A stretch of DNA of 41,162 bases from Planctomycetota bacterium (GCA_026184295.1 JAHCJK010000030.1:1-41162); one strand, 5' to 3'. Numbered from the stretch's first letter, positions 8,814 through 16,642 are shown. Numbers and translations: made by a program. Notes: a model not told the origin generated them from the letters alone.

Positions 8814-8983
8814 GCACACGAAGGTACCCAGCCCGCAAAAAACGTAAAACATAAATCCCCGGCCGGCCGAAAGGCGCGTCCTACTTTTCTGAAATTGAGC
8901 CGGAAGTCGGGACTGGAGCCGCCCGGCTCCGACATGTAGCCTAAGGCCCGTCGGAGTCCTTTTCACACCGGGGAGCGGGACCT

Positions 8984-10783
8984 ATGCGCTCGGAGCGCTC
9001 GTTCGTGCTGGAGGCGTCCGCGGACGCGATCTGGCCGCTGGTCGCGAACACCGACAGCCTGAACCGGGAACTCGGCCTGCCCGTCGTCAATTATCAGCCC
9101 GTGCCCAAGGCCAGCGGCGGCACCACGATCATCGCCAAGGCCAGCCTGATGGGCCAGGACCTCGAATGGGTCGAGCACCCGTTCGAATGGATCGCGCCGC
9201 GCGAGTACACCATCGAGCGCGAGTTCGTCAAAGGGCCGTTCAAACGCCTGCTGACGGGGGTAAAGCTCGTTCCCGAAGGCGCGCGCACGAAAGTCGAAGT
9301 CTTCGCCGACCTGGAACCGCGCACCTTTCTGGGGCAGCTTGGCGCGAACGTGGTGGTGAGCAAGAATCTGGAAGGCTTCCGCGGCGCGGCCGAAAACTTC
9401 GCCAAGTTCCTCAAGCACGAACTCGATTCGCCCTACCCCAAGCGCTTCGCGCGCGCGAGCGTGGACGAGGCGGCGCTGAAGCAGGCCTCGGCGCGGCTGC
9501 TCGAGATGGGCGCGGACCAGGCGGCCATGAAGCGGCTCTGCGCGCACCTGCGTTCGGCCGTGGACGAAGAAGTCACGCGCATGCGCCCCTTCGAACTCGC
9601 CGGCGCCTGGAAGTCCGAACGCTACGAAACGCTGCGGCTCTTCCTGCTCGCCACGCGCGCGGGCCTGCTGGACATGGCCTGGAACGTCGTCTGCCCCAGT
9701 TGCCGCGGCGTCACCTGCGAACTGCCCTCGCTGAACCAGGTGCGGCGCGGCGCGCACTGCGCGACCTGCGGGATCGACTACAACGCGAACTTCGACCAGA
9801 CGGTGGAAGTGCGCTTCAACGTCAACGCCGGCATCCGCAAGGCCGCGCACCAGGTCTTCTGCGCCGGCGGGCCGGGCAACACGCCGCATTACGTCGCGCA
9901 GGTGCGCCTGGCCGACCGCGCCGCGCGCGACTTCGAACTCGTCATGGCCCCGGGGCGTTACCGCGTCAGCGCCGCGGGCACGGGGCATCCGGCCGAATTG
10001 GAAGTGGCCGAGGGCGCGGGCGGCGCGGAGGTGAGCGCGCGCGTCGATGCGCACGGCGTCCACGCGCAGGGTTCGACGCTGAAGGCGGGCCCGGTGCGCT
10101 GGAAGATCGCGAACGAGTCCGGCGCCGAGCGCGTCGTCCACGTCGAACGCGCCGAATGGTCCGAGGCCGCCGTCAGCGCCTCGCTGGTGAGCACGCTCCA
10201 GGACTTCCGCGACCTCTTTTCGAAAGAGATGCTGGCCGCCGACGAGGAACTCTCGATCCGCAGCCTCACCATCGTCTTCACCGACTTGAAAGGTTCGACC
10301 GGGCTGTACGAGGAGGCCGGCGACGCGCAGGCGTACACGCTGGTGCGCGAACACTTCGGCGTGCTGACGCGGCACATCCGCGCGCACCACGGTGCGGTGG
10401 TCAAGACCATCGGCGACGCGGTGATGGCGGCCTTCATGTCGCCCGAGGACGCCGTGCGCGCGGCGCTGGCCATCCAGCGGGAGATCGGCGCGCAGCCGGC
10501 GAAGGGCGGCCGCCGCATCGTCCTGAAGCTGGGCATGCACACGGGCCCGTGTATCGCGGTGAACGCGAACGAGAAGCTCGATTACTTCGGCACGACGGTG
10601 AACCTGGCGCAGCGCGCGCAGTCGCAGAGCCAGGGCGGCGACCTGGTGCTGACGCAGCCGGTCTTCGAACGCGAAGCCGTGCGCGCGCTGGTCGAACAGG
10701 CCGCGGGCCCGCTCGAACACTTCGACGCCGACGTGAAGGGTTTCTCGAAGAAGATTCCGCTCGCGCGCGCCGTCGTGAAGTAG
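8984..10783 (+). CDS. Class III nucleotide cyclase with SRPBCC and zinc-ribbon modules
   Basis: A 599-residue soluble protein. Residues about 1-150 read as an SRPBCC (START-like) ligand-binding fold. Residues 237-262 hold a zinc ribbon (C237/C240 in CPSC, C259/C262 in CATC). A region of about 290-400 looks like a beta-rich domain. Residues about 425-590 form a class III adenylyl/guanylyl cyclase catalytic domain. Metal aspartates are D434 (FTDLKGST) and D478 (IGDAVMAAF); the transition-state pair is N540 and R544 (TVNLAQRAQ), so the site looks intact. The substrate-specifying residues suggest ATP, but I cannot exclude GTP. The ATG at 8984 has GGGGAG upstream. The gene is divergent from lpxA across 170 bases. 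The sensor module should bind a small hydrophobic ligand; that is inference. Confidence 0.87.
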   Translation: MRSERSFVLEASADAIWPLVANTDSLNRELGLPVVNYQPVPKASGGTTIIAKASLMGQDLEWVEHPFEWIAPREYTIEREFVKGPFKRLLTGVKLVPEGARTKVEVFADLEPRTFLGQLGANVVVSKNLEGFRGAAENFAKFLKHELDSPYPKRFARASVDEAALKQASARLLEMGADQAAMKRLCAHLRSAVDEEVTRMRPFELAGAWKSERYETLRLFLLATRAGLLDMAWNVVCPSCRGVTCELPSLNQVRRGAHCATCGIDYNANFDQTVEVRFNVNAGIRKAAHQVFCAGGPGNTPHYVAQVRLADRAARDFELVMAPGRYRVSAAGTGHPAELEVAEGAGGAEVSARVDAHGVHAQGSTLKAGPVRWKIANESGAERVVHVERAEWSEAAVSASLVSTLQDFRDLFSKEMLAADEELSIRSLTIVFTDLKGSTGLYEEAGDAQAYTLVREHFGVLTRHIRAHHGAVVKTIGDAVMAAFMSPEDAVRAALAIQREIGAQPAKGGRRIVLKLGMHTGPCIAVNANEKLDYFGTTVNLAQRAQSQSQGGDLVLTQPVFEREAVRALVEQAAGPLEHFDADVKGFSKKIPLARAVVK

Positions 10784-10862
10784 GCCCGTTTTTTTCCGTT
10801 TTACGTTTGGGCAAATGGGACTAACTTTTCTCGCGGCTTCCCGCGGCAAAAGGAGACTCCCC

Positions 10863-11477
10863 TTGTCCGATTGGAACAAAGAATTCGTCAACGCCGGCGC
10901 GCTGTGGCTTCACGACGGCTCGGCCGCCCGCCCGCACGCGCTGCTCACCTCCGGCCTGCACTCCGACGGCTTCGTCAACTGCACGATGGTGACGCAAAAG
11001 CCTTCGCTCCTCCGCAAGATACTCAACGAACCCGACGGCCTTTCGCCCAAGCTGCCCATCGGCGCCGACTGGGTGATCGGCTCGGCGCTCGGCGCCGTCA
11101 CCTTCGCCTACGCGGTGGCCGAACGCCTGAGCTGCCGCGCCGGTTTTACCGAGAAGGACGGCGACACGATGCGGCTCGCGCGCTTCGAGATTCAACCCGG
11201 GCAGAAGGTGCTCGTCGTCGAAGACGTGATCAGCACGGGCGGTTCGACGCTGAAGACGCTGGAAGGCATCAAGGCCGCGACCGGCGGCAAGGCCACGATC
11301 CTGCCCAGCATCGTCTGCCTGGTAAACCGCTCCGGGAAGGACGAACTCGACGGCAAGAAGATTCGCGCGCTGCTGACGCCCGCCATCAACACCTGGAAGC
11401 CCGAGGACTGCCCGCTCTGCAAGCAGGGCTCCGAACCCGTGCGCCCCAAGAGCCACTGGAAGCAACTGACCGCCTGA
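10863..11477 (+). CDS. pyrE: Orotate phosphoribosyltransferase
   Basis: This 204-residue enzyme joins orotate to PRPP to form OMP in de novo pyrimidine synthesis. The PRPP-binding loop VLVVEDVISTGGST is clear, preceded by the family segment LLTSGLHSDGFVN near the N-terminus. I chose the TTG at 10863 because AAAAGGAG (10849-10856) lies seven bases before it. The ATG at 10815 would add 16 residues without family resemblance and without an RBS. The C-terminus has a CPLC pair (EDCPLCKQGSEPVRP), seen in a subset of bacterial PyrE-like proteins and possibly metal-binding. The gene sits ten bases ahead of arsC, suggesting co-transcription. Other phosphoribosyltransferases of type I share the loop, but the SGLHSD segment favours PyrE. 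Confidence 0.85.
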   Translation: MSDWNKEFVNAGALWLHDGSAARPHALLTSGLHSDGFVNCTMVTQKPSLLRKILNEPDGLSPKLPIGADWVIGSALGAVTFAYAVAERLSCRAGFTEKDGDTMRLARFEIQPGQKVLVVEDVISTGGSTLKTLEGIKAATGGKATILPSIVCLVNRSGKDELDGKKIRALLTPAINTWKPEDCPLCKQGSEPVRPKSHWKQLTA

Positions 11478-11487
11478 GGATCCCGCG

Positions 11488-11844
11488 ATGGCCAAGGTGA
11501 CGATCTACCACAGCACCACCTGCTCCAAGTCCCGCGAAGCGCTCGCGCTTTTAAAGGACAAGAAGGTGGACCTGGCGGTCGTGAAGTACCTCGAGACACC
11601 GCTCGACAAGGCCACGATCCAAAAGCTGGTGAAGCTGGTCGGCGGCGACCCCGAACAGCTTCTGCGCAAGAAGGACGCGAAGTTCGCCGCCGCAGGCCTC
11701 GATCCCAAGAAGACCTACAGCGCCGCCGAAGTCGTGGAGGTGCTTGCGAAGCACGGCGAAGTGATGGAGCGCCCGGTGATCGTCTGCGGCACCAAGGCCG
11801 TGATCGCCCGCCCGACGGAGAAAGCGCTGGAGGTGCTGAAGTAG
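11488..11844 (+). CDS. arsC: ArsC-family arsenate reductase (glutaredoxin type)
   Basis: A 118-residue thioredoxin-fold protein. The catalytic cysteine C12 in HSTTCSKSR and the three arginines R60 (LLRKKDAKF), R95 (ERPVIV) and R108 (IARP) match the arsenate-binding set of plasmid R773 ArsC (C12, R60, R94, R107). It should reduce arsenate to arsenite with glutathione/glutaredoxin-type reductant. The alternative, an Spx/YffB-like protein, is less likely: Spx would have CxxC and lack the arginine set. GAGGAT before the ATG is the RBS. No arsenite pump or ArsR regulator is adjacent; the partner is pyrE, so a housekeeping reductase role is possible. Confidence 0.8.
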   Translation: MAKVTIYHSTTCSKSREALALLKDKKVDLAVVKYLETPLDKATIQKLVKLVGGDPEQLLRKKDAKFAAAGLDPKKTYSAAEVVEVLAKHGEVMERPVIVCGTKAVIARPTEKALEVLK

Positions 11845-11873
11845 CCTTCACGCATCCTTGCAGAATCTTCTCC

Positions 11874-12016
11874 GGGTGGCCCGGACGTCACACGTCCGGG
11901 CTGCGCAGCAGGTAGAAGCATCCCACTGGGCTTACCATCTTCTCGAGTTGCTTGGCCGCGCAGTGGGAAGCTTCTTTCCGCTTCGCGGCCTGGACGTGGT
12001 TACGTCCAGGCCACCC
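11874..12016. repeat. Inverted repeat 1, each arm with an internal hairpin
   Basis: The left arm 11874-11928 and right arm 11961-12016 are imperfect reverse complements that share GGGTGGCC.GGACGT, AGAAGC and TCCCACTG. Each arm also folds alone. 11879-11901 has a 10-bp stem GCCCGGACGT/ACGTCCGGGC with loop CAC. 11987-12012 has an 11-bp stem GGCCTGGACGT/ACGTCCAGGCC with loop GGTT. The stems differ by a paired C-G to T-A change, so pairing was kept while sequence drifted. This resembles a head-to-head pair of REP-like or MITE-like elements, or a structured RNA. Confidence 0.7.
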
Positions 12017-12029
12017 ACCTACCCTGGCG

Positions 12030-12255
12030 CGCCGGTGCTTGTAGATTCGATCCGTTCACAGGGGTGCCATGGGTCGAAGCCGTTCTCGACCCATGCCACG
12101 CGCCAAGCATAGATGACGGTATGCGATCAGACTCGCACACTACGTTACTTGCGCGTCCCATCGGACACCCACGCGAGACCTTGGCGCGCGGCACGGGTCA
12201 CCAACGGCCGTGACCCATGGCACCCCTCGACGGCTCAAATCTACAAGCACCGGCG
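12030..12255. repeat. Inverted repeat 2, each arm with an internal hairpin
   Basis: The left arm 12030-12107 and right arm 12180-12255 are imperfect reverse complements, sharing the outer CGCCGGTGCTTGTAGATT and the central GGGGTGCCATGGGTC. Each arm folds by itself. 12068-12095 pairs CATGGGTCGA with TCGACCCATG. 12193-12218 pairs GGGTCAC with GTGACCC. Seen in the same orientation, the two stems differ at two neighbouring base pairs and both are compensated. About 72 bases of unrelated sequence separate the arms, too short for a transposase. Confidence 0.7.
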
Positions 12256-12356
12256 TCATAGCCGTGCCCGGGCTACTCAGCCCTAAGGCCACGCGCAATA
12301 AAACCCACCCGCGCGGCTCCTCTTTTATTTCCGGGCGTTTCCGGTACATCATCTGC

Positions 12357-13025
12357 ATGCGACACGATACCGTCATCTGGGCGCCGCGGCGCGCCAAGCT
12401 CAAAGAGATCGAACAGGCGCTCTCGCAGGCCGTGCACGCCAGCCTGCAACGCACGACCGCGATCATCTCGCCGCTCTTCCACAACGCGCCCGAGAAGCGG
12501 CAGATGACGCCGCAGCCGCACCGCCTGCGCCTGATCACGCTCGAAAACGGCGACTACCAGCAGATTCACAACCCCGGCGACGAGACCTTCGACCAGCTCT
12601 TCGACGAATGGCCGCGCGTGATGGTCCAGTACGGCGTCACGCCCAACGACCTCTTCGCCGGCGGCGGCGAACGCCAGGCGCTGCTCGAATGCCACGACCT
12701 GGACCTGAACTGGGAAAAGGCCGGCTGGACCTCGGGCACGACGCTGATCCACGAAAACCAGCGCAAGGACCGCCACAAGATTCTCTTCGGCTTCTACCCC
12801 TACGGCTGGCCCGACGCGGAATCGCTCGAAAAGGCGCTGACCTCCGGCGCGTTCGCGCTGGCGAAGCTGCTCGGCGGGCGCTGGGAGTACTTCGATCCGG
12901 CCGAGGGCGGGCACCAGAGCATGCTGCGCGGATTCTTCCAGCGCCAGGCCAACCCGCAGCCGCAGGAAGCCGATCCGCTGCACGAGATCCGCTCGCTCGA
13001 AGATCCCGACGTCGGGCGCATCTGA
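12357..13025 (+). CDS. Unrecognised 222-residue protein upstream of a QueD-like gene
   Basis: I do not recognise this family. The ATG at 12357 (MRHDTVIWAPRR) is chosen because the open frame upstream crosses the inverted repeats and looks non-coding. Codon use from 12357 on is strongly G/C-ending like its neighbours. The protein is soluble, with no signal peptide or membrane segment. Notable segments are LHNGD-like FHNAPEKRQMTPQPHRLRL, NPGDETFDQLFDEWPRVM, and HENQRKDRHKILFGFYPYGW, which look like a conserved globular domain. It ends 25 bases before the QueD-like gene, so the two are likely co-transcribed, which makes a link to pterin or deazapurine metabolism conceivable. That is inference only. 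Confidence 0.65.
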   Translation: MRHDTVIWAPRRAKLKEIEQALSQAVHASLQRTTAIISPLFHNAPEKRQMTPQPHRLRLITLENGDYQQIHNPGDETFDQLFDEWPRVMVQYGVTPNDLFAGGGERQALLECHDLDLNWEKAGWTSGTTLIHENQRKDRHKILFGFYPYGWPDAESLEKALTSGAFALAKLLGGRWEYFDPAEGGHQSMLRGFFQRQANPQPQEADPLHEIRSLEDPDVGRI

Positions 13026-13050
13026 CCCCACCCTACCGCGGAGTGCGCGC

Positions 13051-13434
13051 ATGGCCTACTTCGACGTCGCGATCGAGACGCACTTTTGCGCGGCGCACGC
13101 GCTGCGGCACTATAAGGGCCAGACCGAGCCGACCCACGGCCACAACTTCCGCGTCGTCGTGACGGTGACGGGCAAGAAGGTGGACCGCGCGGGCATGGCC
13201 ATCGACTTCCTGGACCTCAAGCCGGTCATCGACGAAGAAGTCGGGCGGCTGAACTACGGGTTCCTGAACGACCATGTCCCCGAATTCGGCGCGAAAGGCC
13301 TCTCACCCAGCGCGGAGAATATCGCTTTGGTGCTGTACCGGCGCATCGGCAAGCGCCTGCCCAAGGGCGTGCGCATGGCCAGCGTGCAGGTCTTCGAATC
13401 GCCTGGCTGTTCGGCCACCTACCGCGAACGCTGA
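13051..13434 (+). CDS. 6-pyruvoyl-tetrahydropterin synthase / QueD-family protein lacking the usual cysteine
   Basis: A 127-residue tunnelling-fold protein of the PTPS/QueD family (COG0720). The zinc histidines H16 (CAAHAL), H29 and H31 (THGHNF) are all present, as are the conserved AIDFLDLK and the C-terminal E in VFESPG. Family enzymes convert dihydroneopterin triphosphate to 6-carboxytetrahydropterin (queuosine pathway) or to pyruvoyl-tetrahydropterin. In E. coli QueD the catalytic cysteine lies four residues before the first His of HGH. Here that position is T25 (QTEPTHGH), with Glu next to it. C13 is present elsewhere, before AAH. Activity may therefore differ from QueD, so I withhold the symbol. 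The last 16 bases overlap the convergent GT-C gene. Confidence 0.85.
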   Translation: MAYFDVAIETHFCAAHALRHYKGQTEPTHGHNFRVVVTVTGKKVDRAGMAIDFLDLKPVIDEEVGRLNYGFLNDHVPEFGAKGLSPSAENIALVLYRRIGKRLPKGVRMASVQVFESPGCSATYRER

Positions 13435-15158
13435 GGCAGCCCCAGGCGCGCGCGGAAGAGGTTCTCGCGCGCCGGGTCGTCGTTGTGGGCAAAATAAAAG
13501 CGCACGAACTTCGCGTAATTCCGCCGCACTTCCTCGTCGGATTTCTTGTCCAGCTCCGCCGCGTACGCATCCAGCAGCGCGGGAAAATCCGCAAAGACCG
13601 CGCCGCGCGCCTTCAGGTCGGCCATCAGCTTCGCGTCCCAATGCAGAAGGGTGCACGAAATTTTTCCAAGCAGCATCGTCTGGCAGGAATGCGATCGTTC
13701 AGTCCGTAGCCGCCGATCGGGTCCAAACGTGAGGTGAACCTTGCGCTGCATCACGAGGTAGTTCGGCGTCGGGCGCTTCTCGTGGCCGACCAGCCCGCGC
13801 GCGGCCAGCGTCGAGTGCGCGATCAGGCGGTCGCAGAGCCCGTGGCATTCGACGAAGTCGCCGGTCTCGAGCTGGCAGGTCAGGCGGGCCTCGGAGCCGA
13901 AGATGCCGATGCGCACGGGCAGCCCGTCGAGGTACTTCTTCAGCGTCTCGGTCTTGCGCACAAGCATCGGTTCCATGCGCCGGTAATTCAGGCGTTCGTC
14001 CACGACGCCGTCCTGGAGTTCGTCGCCCGAGGGCGAGGGCATGAAGAGCAGCACGAGCGCCAGCCCCGCGGCGAGGCCGAGATGAATCCGGGGCGCGCGC
14101 CCCCAGTGCAACAGCGCGTGTTCGACGAGCACGAGGTAGAACGGAATCGTGGGCACGAGCAGGCGCGCGTACATAAAATCGCCGCCGACGCGCACAACGT
14201 AGAAGGTGTACGCCGCGACGAAGGCCGCCGCGAGCACGCACTGCCCGGACGCCCAGCGTTCCGCCACGCTCAGGTCTGCGCGCGGCTTGCGGAGCCACGC
14301 CGCGACGGGAACGGCCATCGCCAGCCCGCATCCCAGGATCCAATAGCGCGCGAAAAAGAGCTTCAAATACATCCAGCCCTGCGCGTAGTACGTGTCGTAC
14401 GCCGACTTGGCGTAGTAGGTATTGGGAAAGACATCTTCGTAGTACGACATCCGCCAGTACATGTGCGGGTACCAGACGAGCGCGAAGGCCCCGGCGTAAA
14501 CGCAGGCGCAGCGCAGCCGGTCGCGCCCGCGCCAGAGCACAAAAAGCCCGCCGAGCACGCCCAGAATCGCGGCGTCGGGACGCGTCAGGTTCGCGAGGCC
14601 CAGCACCAGCCCCGCGCCGAAGCAGCGCCGGAGCGTGCATTCGTCCCACGTGAGCAGCAGAAAGCCCGCGAGCAGCAGCATCGCGTAGCAGGAGGTCTCG
14701 AGGCCGCTCGTGGCGTAGCTGTTCCAGTCGGGGGTCACGGCGCCGAGCAGCGCGGCGGCGGGCAGCGCCCAGCCCCCGGCCGCGCCGAGCGCCCGGGCGC
14801 GCAGGTGGTTGGCGAAGAGCAGCGCGAGCGCCGCGAGGTAGCAGGCGATGCTCCCGAGGTTCGACCAGGCCTCGGGCGCGACGGACGTCTTCAGGCCCAG
14901 CGCGGTCCAGAGCACCCAGAGGAAGTTGGTGTAGCCTTCGACGCGTTCGCCCGGGTTGAAGACCAGCCCGTGCCCGGCCACGAAGTTCTTCGCGTACCGC
15001 AGGCCGATGTAGAAGTCGTCGCCGGTCCAGGCGTAATGGAGCGAGAGCGCGAGTCCCAGGAGCAGCGCGGCGGCGCCGGCCGGCCAGGGCCAGGCGCGCG
15101 CGAGCCCGCCGGAAGGGCTTGGAGCGTCTGCCGTTCGCTCGGGCGAGCGCCCTTCCAT
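13419..15158 (-). CDS. GT-C type membrane glycosyltransferase-like protein
   Basis: A 579-residue protein with about ten membrane helices from residue 27 to about 370 and a soluble C-terminal domain (about 385-579). The first loop has the GT-C acidic pair (TGDDFYIGLRYAKNF), followed by GLVFNPGERVEGYTN. That combination occurs in actinobacterial arabinofuranosyltransferase-like proteins (AftB type) and many uncharacterised bacterial homologues. The C-terminal part contains GHEKRPTPNYLVMQ, also typical of the group. It should move a sugar from a polyprenyl-phosphate donor to an acceptor outside the inner membrane; donor and acceptor are unknown. It starts at ATG 15158, diverges from the GDPD-like gene, and its 3' end overlaps the 3' end of the QueD-like gene. 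Confidence 0.8.
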   Translation of the reverse strand: MEGRSPERTADAPSPSGGLARAWPWPAGAAALLLGLALSLHYAWTGDDFYIGLRYAKNFVAGHGLVFNPGERVEGYTNFLWVLWTALGLKTSVAPEAWSNLGSIACYLAALALLFANHLRARALGAAGGWALPAAALLGAVTPDWNSYATSGLETSCYAMLLLAGFLLLTWDECTLRRCFGAGLVLGLANLTRPDAAILGVLGGLFVLWRGRDRLRCACVYAGAFALVWYPHMYWRMSYYEDVFPNTYYAKSAYDTYYAQGWMYLKLFFARYWILGCGLAMAVPVAAWLRKPRADLSVAERWASGQCVLAAAFVAAYTFYVVRVGGDFMYARLLVPTIPFYLVLVEHALLHWGRAPRIHLGLAAGLALVLLFMPSPSGDELQDGVVDERLNYRRMEPMLVRKTETLKKYLDGLPVRIGIFGSEARLTCQLETGDFVECHGLCDRLIAHSTLAARGLVGHEKRPTPNYLVMQRKVHLTFGPDRRLRTERSHSCQTMLLGKISCTLLHWDAKLMADLKARGAVFADFPALLDAYAAELDKKSDEEVRRNYAKFVRFYFAHNDDPARENLFRARLGLPQRSR

Positions 15159-15309
15159 GAAACGACCTCGCGGCCCAGGGAATTCCCGCGGCGAGTGTAT
15201 AGACCGCTCGGCGTTTCCGCCTTTGTCTTTTCGGCGAGTTGGGGTATTTGTCCTTGGTTACGGCGCGGCGAATGCCGCGTGCAAACTCATTCAGGGAGCC
15301 GCTCGAATC

Positions 15310-16050
15310 TTGGCACAGACAACGCTCGTCATCGCACACCGCGGGGCATCGCGCGCCGCGCCCGAAAACACCGTCCCGGCCATCGAACAGGCCGTGGAAA
15401 ACGGCGTGGACCTGATCGCCCTCGACGTGCAGGGCAGCAAGGACCACGTCCCGCTGGTGATCGCCGACTCGAAGCTGGAACGGACCACCAACGGCGCGGG
15501 CAAGGTCGGGCAGCTCACGGCCAAGGAGATCCAGGCGCTCGACGCCGGCTCGTGGTTCAACGCGAAATTCAAAGGCACGGCGGTGCCGACGCTGGCCGAG
15601 GCGCTCAAGGCCGCGGGCAAGAAATCCCGCGTGCTCCTGAACCTGCCCGACCTGCGCAGTTCGCCCGACCTGGCCAAGGCCATCGCCAAGGACCTGAAGG
15701 GCGCGGGCAACCCGGCCGAGAGCCTGCTCGCCTTTACCGACAGCGAGAGCCTGAAGGGCTTTCGCGAGCAGGCGCCGGACTTCGGCTACCTGCTGGTGCT
15801 CGGCGAAAAGATCGAAGGCTGGGTGATGGTCGAAAAGGCCCGCGCGCTGGGGCTGAAGGCGATCCGCCCGTTCCGCTCGCAGGTGACCTCGGACCTCGTC
15901 CGCGCCGCGCACGCGAAGAACCAGCAGGTCTTCGCGCACTTCGCCGACGAAGAGTCCGAGATGCGCGACCTGATCGCCATGCACGTGGACGGCATCGTGA
16001 CGGGCAGGCCGGAGCGGCTCAAGGAAGTGCTCAAGGAAACCAAGGCCTAA
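15310..16050 (+). CDS. GDPD-fold protein with degenerate active site (probable pseudoenzyme)
   Basis: A 246-residue TIM-barrel protein that clearly derives from glycerophosphodiester phosphodiesterases: it opens LVIAHRGASRAAPENTVPAI and has ERTTNGAGKVGQLTAKE. Known GDPDs need His (HRG), Glu and Asp (ExD), a second His (HD) and Glu/Lys (IExK). Here HRG and PEN remain. However, ExD is ALD, the HD motif is AD (LVIADSK), and the ExK strand reads LLNLPDL. The usual TD.P near the end is TGRP. It is therefore probably inactive as a phosphodiesterase and may act as a binding protein. I chose the TTG at 15310, with GGGAG 11 bases earlier. The GTG/ATG region further upstream to 15157 adds 51 residues unlike the family. 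It is followed after four bases by mcsA. Confidence 0.8.
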   Translation: MAQTTLVIAHRGASRAAPENTVPAIEQAVENGVDLIALDVQGSKDHVPLVIADSKLERTTNGAGKVGQLTAKEIQALDAGSWFNAKFKGTAVPTLAEALKAAGKKSRVLLNLPDLRSSPDLAKAIAKDLKGAGNPAESLLAFTDSESLKGFREQAPDFGYLLVLGEKIEGWVMVEKARALGLKAIRPFRSQVTSDLVRAAHAKNQQVFAHFADEESEMRDLIAMHVDGIVTGRPERLKEVLKETKA

Positions 16051-16054
16051 CCCC

Positions 16055-16624
16055 ATGAAATGCGAGAACTGCGGCAAGCGCGACGCCACGGTGCACCTGA
16101 CCGAGATCACCAAGGGCGTGAAGCAGGAGATTCATCTCTGCGAACCGTGCGCGTCCGAGAAGGGCCTGCCGGGCAAGGCGCATTTCAGCATCTCCGATCT
16201 GCTCGCCGGCATCACCAGCGCCTCGCAGGCCAAGAAGGGCCGCCAGGAAAAAGACGTCCAGTGTCCGACGTGCGAACTGACGCTCTCGCAGTTCCAGTCG
16301 TCGGGGCGCTTCGGCTGCCCGGACTGCTACACGACCTTCAAGGACGACATCCTGCCGCTCGTCGAAAAGATTCACGACTCCTCGCAGCACGTGGGCAAGG
16401 TGCCCAACCGCGTCAGCCAGGAAGTCGGCCTGCAGAAGGAACTGCGCCACCTGCAGCTTGAACTCAAGCGCACGGTCAAGCGCGAGGATTACGAGAAGGC
16501 CGCGCAGCTCCGCGACCAGATCCGCATCGTCGAAGAAAAGATCAAGGGCGCGGGCGAAGCCGCGCCGCCGCCGGCCAAGGGCAGGAAGAAGTCCGGAGAA
16601 AGCGGGAAAAAAGGAGGAGCCTGA
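16055..16624 (+). CDS. mcsA: McsA-like activator of protein arginine kinase (zinc fingers plus UVR domain)
   Basis: A 189-residue protein with four CxxC pairs (C3/C6, C29/C32, C70/C73, C88/C91), expected to bind two zinc ions as in McsA. A UVR (UvrB/UvrC-type) helical motif spans about residues 126-164 (VKREDYEKAAQLRDQI). The tail is Lys/Pro/Gly-rich and probably disordered. In Firmicutes McsA binds and activates the arginine kinase McsB and stabilises its complex; the gene order mcsA-mcsB here is the same. The start codon lies four bases after the GDPD-like stop, and mcsB follows after 18 bases behind an AAGGAGG-type RBS region. The homologous UvrB/UvrC repair proteins are far larger, so this is not one of them. 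Confidence 0.9.
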   Translation: MKCENCGKRDATVHLTEITKGVKQEIHLCEPCASEKGLPGKAHFSISDLLAGITSASQAKKGRQEKDVQCPTCELTLSQFQSSGRFGCPDCYTTFKDDILPLVEKIHDSSQHVGKVPNRVSQEVGLQKELRHLQLELKRTVKREDYEKAAQLRDQIRIVEEKIKGAGEAAPPPAKGRKKSGESGKKGGA

Positions 16625-16642
16625 CCAGGCCTCCGAACGCCT

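Larger units (their letters stand above)
11845..12356. other. Intergenic stretch filled by two long inverted repeats
   Basis: The 512 bases between arsC and the next gene contain no credible coding frame. Almost all of it is taken up by two consecutive imperfect inverted repeats (11874-12016 and 12030-12255), described separately. After them come a small GGGCT-ACTC-AGCCC hairpin (about 12270-12283) and about 70 bases that must contain the promoter of the following gene. I saw no transposase, tRNA or riboswitch. Confidence 0.7.

Noticed and set aside
10815..10862. ATG start for pyrE at 10815
   Set aside because: No RBS and 16 extra residues not seen in the family; AAAAGGAG points to the TTG at 10863.
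15157..15309. N-terminal extension of the GDPD-like protein from ATG 15157
   Set aside because: The added residues lack family resemblance and the ATG overlaps the start of the divergent GT-C gene; the TTG at 15310 with GGGAG fits the family start.
13734..16058. Open frame spanning the GT-C and GDPD-like genes
   Set aside because: It crosses two real genes of opposite direction and has no domain; compositional shadow.
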